DNA of 64,000 nucleotides from Toxotes chatareus (Eukaryota; Chordata; Actinopteri; Toxotidae), in the NCBI GenBank assembly GCA_016801885.1, contig CM028900.1, positions 15,518,972 through 15,582,971 of the forward strand, read 5' to 3'. The translations under genes and the position numbers were made by a program. Shown here piece by piece: positions 35,344-47,829 of this stretch; the stretch's first letter is position 1; each line of letters starts with the position of its first letter. The notes beneath the pieces were generated by a model, which saw nothing but the letters and a program-made list of their open reading frames with translations, searched no databases and was not told where the DNA came from.

Positions 35344-35524
35344 CTCTAACATATCCTGAAATTCCCCTGAAGTCTTTTAACACCTCAAAGAAAGGTGTCA
35401 AAACCATTCAAACTGACAAACCAATGAGCAAACTCTCTGTGGATGAGCAGGATCAATACAAGGGCTAAATGTCAATGATTTGAACCCTTCCCCAAGTCAA
35501 ATCAATGTTGTCAGTCGAATCACT

Positions 35525-35528
<4 letters not shown>

Positions 35529-35556
<28 letters not shown>
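35529..35556 (+). repeat. Poly-T tract
   Basis: A run of about 28 T, 180 bases right of the hAT element. It may be the A-tail of a minus-strand retrocopy, but no such copy is recognised beside it. Confidence 0.7.
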
Positions 35557-36577
35557 GTAGCTGTGACATTATTAGCAGCATGGCAGAATATTAACTCTCA
35601 CAGACCTTATGTCAAAATCAAATTCAAGTCAATACACAAAGCTTGTGACCATGGATACAAAAAACTTATAGTAAATCACACTATTGCAACCATTACACTA
35701 AACACTCCTTCACCTCCTTGATAATTAAAAATAAATACTCTTCATGAGGTATTGCTAGATGCTGGCAACAGGCCATTGCAAATAATGTGTGTGTACCATG
35801 GCCGCAGACATGAAATTATTGATCCACATCCTTGGTTCATTCCGAGCATGTCAAAGCACATCAAGAATAATTCCTACATGAAATACCAGTTATCTCTGCA
35901 AAGGTTAAAAGCTGGTCTCCTCTTCCAGGACAGAAAGTAGAATCCATATTTCTGCTCCTAAAGCTTCAACAATGTGCTGCAGTCCCACTCCAAACACATA
36001 CTGGCATAGACAAACTAAAGGTGTGATTCTACAACAGCTGGAACTCTCTGCCTGAGCTCAGGAGTCCTTCCTCAGGGGCTGCACAGTGCTAACAATGTAA
36101 CATGCAAAAGACATGAAGGTGAAATCACAAACCTTATTTTGCAAACACACGCACACACACACACACAAAACTCTACACAGATTTTTTTGAAGTCTTATAA
36201 GCTACACCTGTTACAAAACACAGAGCCATTATTTCCACCAGTGACCATCCTCTTATTTATTGTGCTAGCTAACAAGCCCACATACTTACAAAACACACAG
36301 GCACACACAGTTATATACAAATAAGACAGAATTTGTCTTTTATTCCAGATCCAACAGACTAAATAATTCAGTCCTTTGTCTGATTCAAAGTGAACGCTTT
36401 GATATTATGCTTTTGCAATGACTGAGAGTGTGTTCAGATATTTTTAAAGATTTTTTAAAAGATTATTCTTCCCTTGTGGCTGCACTGCCATAATCAGCTC
36501 AGATGTTGTGCAGTGTCCAAGTTTTCAAACTGCACTTCCTACTTTTTACTTAGCAACATGCCCGCACAAACACAGCC

Positions 36578-36579
<2 letters not shown>

Positions 36580-36610
<31 letters not shown>
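36580..36610 (+). repeat. (GT)n microsatellite
   Basis: About 15 GT units followed by a T-rich stretch. Confidence 0.85.
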
Positions 36611-36612
<2 letters not shown>

Positions 36613-39600
36613 TTTGTTTTGTTTTTTAAACACACTGCTATTTTTAGTCTGAACACAACATGTTGTCTAATCGTCCAATTAGGCTGAACCTGGCACCTCT
36701 GACAAGAAAGGACAATGGGATTAGAAGAAATGCCACTTAGAACCAGCAGGGGGGTGCATTTAACAAAGCCAAAAAGACACTTTGGATCACAGCTATACAC
36801 ATAAAACACAAAGCCATTACATAGCTGCTGTAAACATCTGTAAGGCCTAAAATAGAAATCTGATTGATCAGAAATACTTCTGACAGGCAACTGAAAACTG
36901 TGTCTAAAACGTTTACCCTGTACAAAATCTTCATTTAAGCATCGAATATTTGTTGTTCCAATGAAGATTTTTATTTCGTTTTCTTTGTTTTGTTGTCAAC
37001 AGTACCAATTTGTTCAATTTTCATAAGCACAAAGGAAACAAGGTATAGGATCTTACTTATTTACTTGTATTTGTAATGCAAACTTCTCGGCGCAGTCAAG
37101 TTAGTCTGCCAATCAACCAGTCATTCATTCAGGGTCTGTGCTTATTTCAGAGCTTCATCAGATTAATGCCACTCTGCATCTGATCAAAATGAAGACTCGA
37201 CAGACGGCTATTCAGGAACAAAACAGTTCCTGGGGCTTTACACCATTATCGCACAGTGTCTATCTGAATTTCCATCATCATTTAAAAGGTCTTGAAATCA
37301 TTCACTTGCAGAGAGACTTGCATTGCTTAACTTTTTCTCTCAATGGGAAGGGACTCCAACAAGAAAATGTTCTCATGAATGGTATTTCAAGCTAGGAATC
37401 ATTGGTATAAAAGCTTGTCAATTAAATTCAGTGTCATGTTGTTGTAAGACTGCTGGAACCTGCCCAACAACCCAATGAGACGGAACAGCTTACCGCAAAC
37501 ATCCATACAACCAACAGTTAGTACATGTGTGGCAATTCCTCTCGTTGTCTACATTTGCCCTTTACAGTTCCCTCCTGATGGATGGGAAGTTAACAACTCA
37601 TCAGACCTCAGCAGGCTGTCCTGCTCAGCTTCCTGCCTGCCCCGCTGTTCTCCACAAGAACTGCTCTTAATCTGATCAAATAGTGTTTGACAAAGAAGCT
37701 GGACTCAACACACGACACACCTCACGATTAACCCCTAAACCTGGTCACGGTGTCAGAGAAATTGTGGCTGATTGACGAAAAATGTAATTTTGTCAGCAGG
37801 GAGTTCCGAATAGGGGAATAGATATAACCAGGTGACAGTGGATGTGTAGTCATGCACCAGTTCTGAGTTAACTAAAGCTTAGTTGATGTACAGGGACAAA
37901 AATCCACCCGTTTGGAATTACCCATGTAGCCACTGATCACTATACTATCTTGGAGTACATTGAATAAGGATTTTGTGAGCAAACAGTGAACTGGTCCGTT
38001 GCAGTACACAACTCACCTATATTCCACTAATTCTGCCCTTTTGGAGACCTCTCAGCTGTGGAATAACTATAATTTATCATCCATCCAAAGCCCAGAGAGA
38101 CACACACAGTCTATGACAGTGGAAATTAGAAGATGTCTAGGAGACTGAAATCAGCCAGTGAAACAGTAACTGCCAAACACCAGGTTTGATTTTGTGTTAT
38201 TAGTGAGTTGATGACAGGTATTTTTCAAACTGGAAGAAACAGCAGGCTGTAATGACTCATAAAATTATCTTTTACTTAGGACAAGTTCAGTCACCGAAAA
38301 ATAAACATGGAATTAAACTCTGATGTGATGAGATTAGATTTAAGCAATTTAAATAAAAAGGAAGAAAGAAAGAGGACAGACAGATATGAAAAGTTGATCC
38401 AGTTTACGTTTGCGTCTTCAAAATCCCTGAAATGAGATTCTGAAATCAAATTATCCTCTATCATCAGAGGACATCAACATGCAGAGGAATAATAAGTAAC
38501 TGTATTTCCAAGGGCACCAGCAGCATATTTTTGTTTTATGAATGAGCCACTCAAACGGCAAAAGAAGGACAGGCCTATTTACTGTATGAATAAAACCACG
38601 CACAATTTTTGTACAGAGCCTGGTATTGGACCCACATCCATGTCCATGTCCCGTGTTGAAAATTGAATTGAAAAGTTCTCTTAGCTTTGTTTACTTATTC
38701 TCATCTTGAGAGAATCCGAAAATGCAGATTTTTTCACACAGTTTTAATTGAGGCAAAGTTGTATTAGCAGTGGTAACACAACATCTCACTTTATACCCAG
38801 TCTTACTTTTGAGAGGGCAAAATTTCATAAAAACTACTATCACTATTGGGCCTTCCAGAGGTGTCATTCACACTTAATAGGAGGTGTTAATTTTTTTTTC
38901 TTTATGCCCAATTCTAGCCACCTTTTCCTCAATCATCCAAGCCAAGTCTCTTCAAATGAACTCTCACATAATTGCATGAACAGTAGTCCTGTCCCTACTT
39001 GTGTTTTGGTAAAACAGAAAGGTAAACAGAACACACTCTGTACTCCTAGAAACAGCAAAAGGGTTAGGGCCTTGTGCGCCTTATGCCAACAGGATATACA
39101 CGCCAGGAGGCAGCAGGACAAAGAAAGCATGCAAGTAATTGGGGTGAGGAACAGGTCAGGAGAAACAGTGAAACTGAAAAAAGGGAACAAATAATACAAA
39201 TATATCAAAATGTTTTGGCTTCAGAGTCCATTAATTCCGTTCTCTCTCTCTGTAATGTATAGTATCAGTCAAACTTTCATTCCCCTTCCAGGGAAATAAA
39301 TGAGAGAAATCACTTCTGAATGTCATGATGTGGAGGGAGAAGTATCCTGTAATAACCTGTAGAAACACTGCATCTCTGTGTGACTTGTGTTGTTTAATTC
39401 GTCTGGGGATCTGCAGCCAGACAAATTTAAAATAAGCAGTGCTTATTTCAATATTTCGGCATTTGCCTATAAGCCTTAAAAAAACATACTAGCAAAAGCC
39501 TTCCTGGATCTTTCACAGGTTAATTTGCAACGTAAACTATACCTTGTATATTTAGACTGACATTTGGCAGCCAGTGTCAATCACAGACATAGCAACAGAC

Positions 39601-42600
39601 ACACATAAACCTAAGTGACATAAATGAGGTGTCAGGGAAAGTTCTCCTGTTTTACCTCTGTGCTGCTGTTCTTCAAGAAGACAGAAAATAACACGTGTGA
39701 AAAAATGTCTCCACAGGACAAGTTTTAGAGCAGAACATAAATAAAGAAAGAGAAAGTGTTTAAGATGCAACTGACATCCATAAACAATCCCTGAATGCAC
39801 ACCTCCCCAGATGTGATGATGATGATCCCACCTGAAAATATTCAGCAGGAAATTCAATCTTCAACTTAACTGGTAACACGGTTATTAACAATTTATTAGC
39901 AAATCGTCAGGTGCTGAATCCATTTCTAAATATCACTGCTTATGTCTGTGGTGGGCATTTGTCCAAATGCTTGTCCTACATTTTCCATAAAGACTCTATA
40001 ATTTAATTATGACTTAACTTGCCTACAACTGTTCCTCTGTTTCTCTCCATTGTGGTGTTGCTCCTTTGTTTTAAAGGGAACAACAACTTAATGGGTAAAA
40101 GATTTTTTGTGTGTAATCTATTGATTCTTGAATGTTTTCATGCATGAATAATATTCCCAGGATTGCAGCCATATTTATGCCTCATTGTTTGTACTTCTGC
40201 CTCTGATCTGCAGAGTGAGCAAGTGTGTTTCTATGGGGCTACTGGGATGTTGGAAAAAATGAGGCACAGGCAGCCAGCTGGCTGGGTCCTTCCAGGCCGC
40301 TGTGAACTTTTCTGAGACCACATCAGTCACTCTTCTGCTGGGTGGGGTTTAGAAGATGCTGCCTGCTTGAACTTCTGCTGGAGCACACACACAGAGGTCC
40401 CACATTAAAAATGACTGCTAACCATGACTGTGACGATGTTGCTTAAACAAGAAAAGCACTTGTTAAATTGTTTCAGTTAGAAGGTGTCTAAGTAGTGGGG
40501 AGTTACTGTTAATTCCAATTTAATAGCTTGGAAAATACATCTAAAGCTGTAACTATCAGTGTGGTTCATGTCCAAGTTCACAGTTATTTTGACAACCAGA
40601 TTATTACTCTTTGGTTATTCACTAATTACAGTTTGAAAGAAACTGCTACCTTTTCTGAAAAGATTTAGGCAAATCACTCTGTGAAGTGTGATCAGCTTAC
40701 ATGTTATTTGTGTGAAGCCCAGGTGCAGATTACCACCCATGACTGTCTTTTATGACAATAATCAGTTGGGAAATGCTGCAAAGGAGGATTTAAAGGTAGG
40801 CCATGTTCATGTTTAAGATCTAGCATGGTATTAGTTTGTAATGCCTAAAAAGCAAAATGATTTAATGACATGAAAACAACACACAAACTACATAAAACTT
40901 CATTCAGGCATTAATGACCAAATGAAGTATTAGTTTGTAGTGTATTTTATTTTTCAAAAAAAAAATATAAAAATATTTGTGGCTATGCAGCAACAGTTGC
41001 AAAAGTTCTCCTATCTGGGTCTCATTATCCAGCCATTTGTTTAGTATTTATATCAAACCCCAATGAGCCAGTATTGTCTCTAGGCAACCTTCCTGTTACA
41101 GTAAAACCCTAAATTTAGCATCTGCTGCCCTAGTTCAACATTTTGTCTTCTATTGCAAATCCATTTTTAATTAATAACTGTTATTTCTGAATGGTATGGT
41201 GACAAAGGGTAAAAAGGAGTAGAGTCAAAGGGCAATAAGCAGTTTAAATGAGCTTTTCTAGATTAAAATGCAAACCTGCATTCAAAAAAACCCTTCTCTG
41301 GCCTTTGCTGCATGGTACTGAAAGTCTGAATGTGTATGTTACAGTGGGATAAAACATCCTGCCGAGGCACTGTCTCTCTTTTCCTCCACAGTCGACCAAA
41401 ATAACCCCTAATTTCCCTTTGCAAATGAAAAACTGTGAAAAAGAAATTGACCGGGGTATGAGAAAGGAGAGAAAGAGAGTGAACCTCGGAAAACAATCTT
41501 TTTTTACTCCAAATTATGGGAGTGAATTTCCTCTCCCTGTTCTTTTCCTGTTCGATGCATTTCATTTCATTGCTGTGTTTAGAAAAAAGTGGAGAAAAAG
41601 AGTTAACGTAATAACAAAGGTTTCACACACATTAAAGAATAAATGACCAAGCTAAAATTTGATTTTCTTTCCTCTTTTTCCGCTATTTGCCCCTGTCACC
41701 TCTGTTTCTCTACCTCATTTTGCCTCTTTGTATTGCTCTCTCTGTTGGAGCCGTGTTTCTCAACAGTCGCAGCAAAAACAAAGCCACCATATGTGCCATC
41801 AAATAAAATGCCTGCCCTATCGGCGTCAGACGGCTTCAGATGGTGGTGCTCTTTACAACAGAGCAAGCATTTTCACAGATTCTTTATTGGTTTACGTGGG
41901 CTGCAATATAAACACCACCACTCAATTACCAGCAAGCTGATGAACACTCCCTCGTCTGTGACCTCATACAAACACACCAGGGCACGCAAACCTGCAGTGC
42001 ATGCGCATGCACACACATATGCACAAAGGCTCACTAGCAGACACATATGGACAGCTTATGGTTGTGATCCCTCGTTGTTGTTCGAGTGTAGGAGGATGCA
42101 GACTTCACTGCCACTGTAGATTCCAAATTAAATATGTGGCAATAACGGTCTTGAGACTTCATATTATGTTTTTTTTTTTTTGTTGTTGTTGTTGCTGTTT
42201 TTTTTTCCAAAATTAGCCACATGAGTTTACATAGCACCAACACAAATGGTGCCTTCAACACAGAGAGACTATAGTTTATTCGGTATAACTTATATTCAGT
42301 ATAAACCCTACCTAGTGTGCTTTAGTGCAGAAAGTCAGAAAGTGCACTAGCACTGTGAAGATAGCAGTCGCTGATTTAGCTCAGAATCTGAGAATGAGAG
42401 AAAAAGCTGGAAGTTTATTATCTGATTCCATCAGAATCACTACAACCACTTTTTGCCTTGGTAAGTGAGGACGCAAAGCACAAGCAAAGACATATACCCC
42501 ACAATGTTCTAAAAACCCAGCGTACACTACCTGCCCAAGAACCAAATGACAAACACTGTTTGTGACTAGCTGATGAGCATTTAGCATAAAAAGCCCCAAC

Positions 42601-44955
42601 TAAAGAACAAAGGGTAACAGAACTTTGTTGCTGTGTGAAGAATCAAATTAAGATTTGAAGTTATCAGGACTCACTCACTTTTAACAGTTACAGTTAAGAG
42701 ATTAGCTTGATTTGTTGGTACATTTTTCTTTAAATGCTGATAATTTATGTTTCTAGGGCCAAACTACTTGCAATTCTTATTCATGCCAAAGAATATAATG
42801 TTGTTGTTTGTTGTTGTTTTTTTTTTTTTTTTTTACCGTGTGCCAGTAGGTGACTTTGATAATTATATTATTTTTATTCATTTCATCCAACTGTGAAGCA
42901 ATCAGAAACCGGGTGAGATAAGGCCTTCATCAGGGGTTGTGGTAGAGCCTGACAATGGAGCTTTTTTTTTTTTAATATGCTAACATTAACTATAACATGT
43001 TAACATTCATGTTAAATGCATGTTAACATCCATGGTTAGGCGAATAAACACAAAGACAGCCCTGCATTGCTTTCCATACTTTCAATACTACTAAAATATC
43101 TCCTGCCTACTCCACAGCCTGAATATAATTTCCATCCTCTGGCCTACATATATAACAATAAAGATAATTTTTGCACTGACACATTAATGAGAAAACTATG
43201 CTACCTATGCTGAAAGTGCTCCAATATTCTGTTTAGTGTATGCTATACTAAATGCCACATGGGACTCACTGTACAACCTATTCTACGGACCTCTCTCTGG
43301 CAGTGTGCAGTTTGTGCGTGTGTGCTTGTATGTATCACTATCACAGAGACTACTAACAGGGGAGCAGTGAAACAGTGAGCCACAGCAGGCAACACAACTA
43401 CTGTTGAATTAATAAACAACTGCAGGCAGGCAGCCCATCATAACGTTAACCTTGGCATGACAACAAACATTCACTGATATCAACGTTATATCTTTTATGC
43501 GCTATAACTATAATAATTTAGTAATTCAGATAAATTTCATTTCATCATTTGTAGTATAATTCTTAATATGTATTTACACCGCTACATTACTAATAACTAA
43601 ATGTAATTTCAGTTAAGAGTGACTACTGTATGGATATAAAGAGCTGTTGACAAGTAGTTTAGGTTTTGGTGTAGATGCCATCTGAGGTGAAAAATGCTAA
43701 AAATAAAAGGATGTATCCTAAAACTGTGACATAACCCATCTTATCATCAACACTCTAATTCACAGTCTTGATACTAATACTGATAGTGATCAGATTAGAT
43801 GTCACCTAACAAAACTGATTTGCACTGTGGCAAAAAAGCAGTCCAGACAGAATATAGTGCAGATAGGATTTTGTCTATCACTGGTTATGCACTGCAGCAG
43901 AGCAGTATCACACCTTCTCAGATGCTGCATTACTTTGCCATGCAGTTATATAAGGAAAGATGGAATCAATATTTTCCTCACTGAGAGGTCAATCCCATCC
44001 ACACCCACAAACTGGCTGAACCTTTCGCATGTCAAAGTTTAGTCAGATTGAACCCAGGTTGGGTGAGGTGAGCGAGGCAGAAGGCAGGGTCAATTCTGAA
44101 ACAAAAGTGAATACACCTTCCTCCACGGTAGACATTTTGTATAAATAATAAAATGAACAGTGGCCGAATTCCAATTAGGTGCTTCAGTTTCTAGGTCAGT
44201 TTCCAGGTCCTGGTGCTGCAAATGCTGGCTCACACTTTCATGACTTACTGGGACACTTGGAACAGAGCCATTGTTATTGGTAACATTTATCCTTTTTTGT
44301 ACTATGATGTGTTAAAGTGTCTGCTGTTAAAATGGCCTATGGGGAGCAAACTTCAGCCTGACCACACCTGGCAGCCACATGCCGATTGGATTGATAAATA
44401 GCATGCTGATTAGTGACTAGTTTCTGTTTAAGAGAGGAGAGTGGCACTTTAATCCTTAAATGACTAGATCATGTGAACAGAAGTCGAGTTGCCTGTTAAA
44501 TATTCCACCCTAAAACTGAACATAAATTATATAGATTACAGTGAATTACACTGGATTCAAACTGTGGACAGTATTCATGGTTATTTTTTACATTTGAGAT
44601 GAAACAATACATCCAGTTATGCTGACCAATGAATCATCCTCCTCCCTGTCTCAATTCAATTTAGGCCTCACTGTTACATTAACAATATTGCCAAAGCAGC
44701 TCTTTGTACATTTCTGTAGGAATACAGACACTGTTTCTCTCTGTCTATAAGGTTTAAATAAAAAACACTCCATATCGATCATATTCACAACTGATACGTC
44801 ATAAAAACACATTTACAGCGGCCTAATGTGTGTCTGTGTATGCGTTCATATGTGAGTGTGTGTGTGATGCTGGTTGACTCGAGGGAGAGGGGAGGGCTGC
44901 TGTAGGTGGTAATGAGCAGCCGCTCAGTTTCCACAGCAACACCCTAACTCAGTCA

Positions 44956-44969
44956 GTCTCCATGGCAAC
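44956..44969 (+). promoter_or_regulatory. RFX X-box-like site
   Basis: GTCTCCATGGCAAC has one mismatch in the left half site. It sits in a non-repetitive stretch that also contains TTTCCACAGCAACACCC, an additional imperfect half site. Confidence 0.35.
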
Positions 44970-45717
44970 TGGTAACAGCATTAGCTGATTCAGCCTAAGT
45001 GAAGGTTCGTATCAGAGGGAGAGAACCGGATTTTATTTTTTTTCCTCAAAAATGGCAGCTGATGGTAAATGGAAGCAGGGATGTGGGGAGTGGGGACTCC
45101 TGGGACACATTAGCAAAAGATCCAGCTCCTCTAAAGCCACTGGACCAAATTTGTGGGGATGAAGTGTAAAAATTACTCAGGATGAGGTATATTAGTTATT
45201 CTGGTAAACTGATAAACACAGATTGTCAAACTGTAATTTTAGGGCATTTACAGGCAGTCCATTTACTCTCAGACAAACAAACTCAGTGAAAACAGGAAAA
45301 TTCTTGACTGACCATTTGTTGTCTGTGTTTATTCACCACAAACAGCCTATGCACTGACTGTACAGACATTACCTATAGCCAGCTAGCAACATAAAAACCG
45401 TGCAGTTTGTGCCACACTGAAGGAGCTACAAGAATTTCTAGGTACTGGTCAGTCCTTGCATGTAAACACAATCTCACATTCTGCACATGGGCTATGGGGT
45501 AGGGGTGAAGAGAGGGAAACACTTTTCTTATAAAAAGGAACATCAAAGGATGTCTAAATTATGTCAAAAGATTAATTTAGACTTTGATGAGATAAAGTCT
45601 GACCTTTGTGGCCTTTTCACAAAGACTTACTGCTGTAATAAACGCAAAGAGGTGCTTACACTAAGTATTAGTTGGGCGGGTTGGGCGTACTTTTGCAGTC
45701 AGGATGTTGTAGGGGTT

Positions 45718-45757
45718 TTTTGTTTTTTTTTGTTTGTTTGTTTGTTTTGTTTTTTTA
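45718..45757 (+). repeat. T-rich (GTTT)n tract
   Basis: Runs of T broken by single G, including TTTGTTTGTTTGTTTG. It gives no gene signal. Confidence 0.75.
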
Positions 45758-46480
45758 TCCTCCATAAGTAGAATCTCGCCTCCTCTAAACTTCACTTCCC
45801 ATTAAGAGTGAACACATCGTTTACACTGGTGAAAGTAGCACAATAATATAACACTGGTGGCCTTTGGGGCACAGAGACCATTCTATGAATCTTCAAGTAA
45901 TCAATAAGCGGTGATTAAAGATTTCAACCGGTGGGGCAGCACTTTTACCCAACACCATGAAATATATGCCAATTAGCTCAAACACAACACACATCAAATG
46001 AGTACAATAACTTAACCTTGGTTTTAATTTTCCTTTACCGTCACCACATTCATCATTGCAATGAAAATAAGGAGGAAGAGATCAGGGTGGGGGTGGGGTT
46101 GAGGCTAAAGGAGAAATGAGCAGACAAGAGGTAGCATAGCAACTGATGAGACACTATAACCTATAACAATAAGATAAGTAAGTTTGGAAATCATTGTGGC
46201 TGTAGGTTAGTGTGGTATGCTAATCTGGTGTTTCTGTTGTGTTGTAAAGCCTGTTCAAATGCTGATCTGTCCAAAAGTCTGACTGAATCTGTAGTGAGAG
46301 CTTTCATTTTTCCCCGTGTCCATGTGGAAAACAATGGAAACTGACTCAATAACTGTTTGTCAGCCTGTCAGGCATCAGGGGTTTTACAATTTAATTCTCT
46401 CTGTGTATATGCAAAACAACCAACAGTGAGCAATAATTATTATTGATATCTCCACATCAAAATTGGATTACTAGCACCAG

Positions 46481-46494
46481 GTTGCCATGGAAGC
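46481..46494 (+). promoter_or_regulatory. RFX X-box-like site
   Basis: GTTGCCATGGAAGC has a perfect left half site and a degenerate right half. Confidence 0.25.
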
Positions 46495-46859
46495 AAAAGG
46501 GGCACTTGACGCAACAGCTGAGCAAACATGGCATATATGAAATATACACAGAGAGGGAAACAAAGGGAGGGAAGAGTGTGAAGAGTGGTCCTGTATTGCA
46601 TTTTCATATCTGTCCCCTGGAAGCAGTGACTACAGTATATATAAGGAAAGAGCTGGCAGGTGCAAACACTTCCTTCTCCAGGATTCCTTCATCCTTTCCC
46701 TCATCCCTCCAGCCCCTGCTGCTGAAAACAAGAGGAAGGCACATAAACCCATGTGCCGCAACACGGCAGAACACTGCAATGAGCAAATCAAATAGAACGC
46801 ATGCCTGCTGACAAGAGGCACATGGATTGAAGCCAGTGAAAGAGCAGAAAGGTTTACTC

Positions 46860-46898
46860 TGTGTGTGTGTACGTGAGAGAGAGAGAGAGAGAGAGAGG
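46860..46898 (+). repeat. (GT)n-(GA)n microsatellite
   Basis: A short GT run passes directly into about eleven GA units. Confidence 0.8.
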
Positions 46899-47145
46899 AC
46901 AGTTGGTGGTTGACTTAATGGTTTCTAGTGGGAGAAAGCAACAAGGCTCTATATACGATTTTAGCAGCTACTGTGAGCCTGTTGGTGTTGGTTTGACTTC
47001 TAGTATTAATTGGGACCCATCAGACAGAGTTGGGGTTAGACAGAGTAAGTCTGATGTCATCAGATTGAAAGTAGGCTAGTGGGGTTTAGACTAGACAGTC
47101 TGGGGTGTATCTGGGCTAGATGGAGCTAACTGTGGTAAATTTCAG

Positions 47146-47205
47146 CGGTCGACCGATATGGGTTTATTGATGCCAGTATTTAGATAGCAGGGCAGGTGAT
47201 GAGCA
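47146..47205 (+). repeat. Possible hAT-like repeat fragment (GGTCGACCGATATGG)
   Basis: GCGGTCGACCGATATGGGTT-TATTGATGCC looks like one end of a dispersed fish element. No opposite end or duplication was found, so this is a weak assignment from sequence style. Confidence 0.3.
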
Positions 47206-47804
47206 ATGTAATGATAAAACTAAACTCTGATTAACTAGTCACTTATAAATTGTGTACCACAAGTAAATATGGGTTAAAAGTGGCTGGATGTCAATTATCC
47301 ATCCAACTAAGCTTTATTTTAAAATAACCAAACAAATTCTGAGTGTACTGTATGAAGAATTCTGCCAACGGGCTGTAATTACTTTACCAATTAATTGTTG
47401 TTAATGTTTGTTGGAACAAATGTTGTTATCTATGTTTTTTAGTCTTCAAGGCAGAATAAGAAATAAAATGATTCATTAAGGCAGTTCACTGTCAGCATTA
47501 GTCTACTCGATTCAGGTTACGTCTCTTAACCCCTGAATACAGGCTGATGGGTAATTTGGTAAAGCGCCCGTCTACAACATTTGTTTTGCTTCCCGCTGGT
47601 CTTGTAGTGCATAATGTCCTCACCAAGAAAAGGTATTTGTGCACAGTTCCAAACCATTTAGTCTGACAAATTTGACCTAACAAAAAGAAAGGACTTTGTA
47701 GATTTAATCTCACACATTCAACTCCACTTTTATTCCTGCATCTTTTCACTCTTCTCCCAATCACCAAATTCCCTCTAAGACATATCTTTCTGCAATAGGC
47801 CATT

Positions 47805-47829
47805 CTGTGTGTGTGTGTGTGTGTGTGTG
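47805..47829 (+). repeat. (GT)n microsatellite
   Basis: About twelve GT units. Confidence 0.8.

Noticed and set aside
35745..35940. Open frame of 62 codons on the plus strand
   Set aside because: No family signature, no splice context and normal length for chance in this composition. Downstream sequence faintly resembles the C-terminal part of a LINE, but not enough to call.
42990..43034. Repeated CATGTTAA words suggesting a tandem array
   Set aside because: Only a few irregular copies, consistent with AT-rich chance or a very old duplication.
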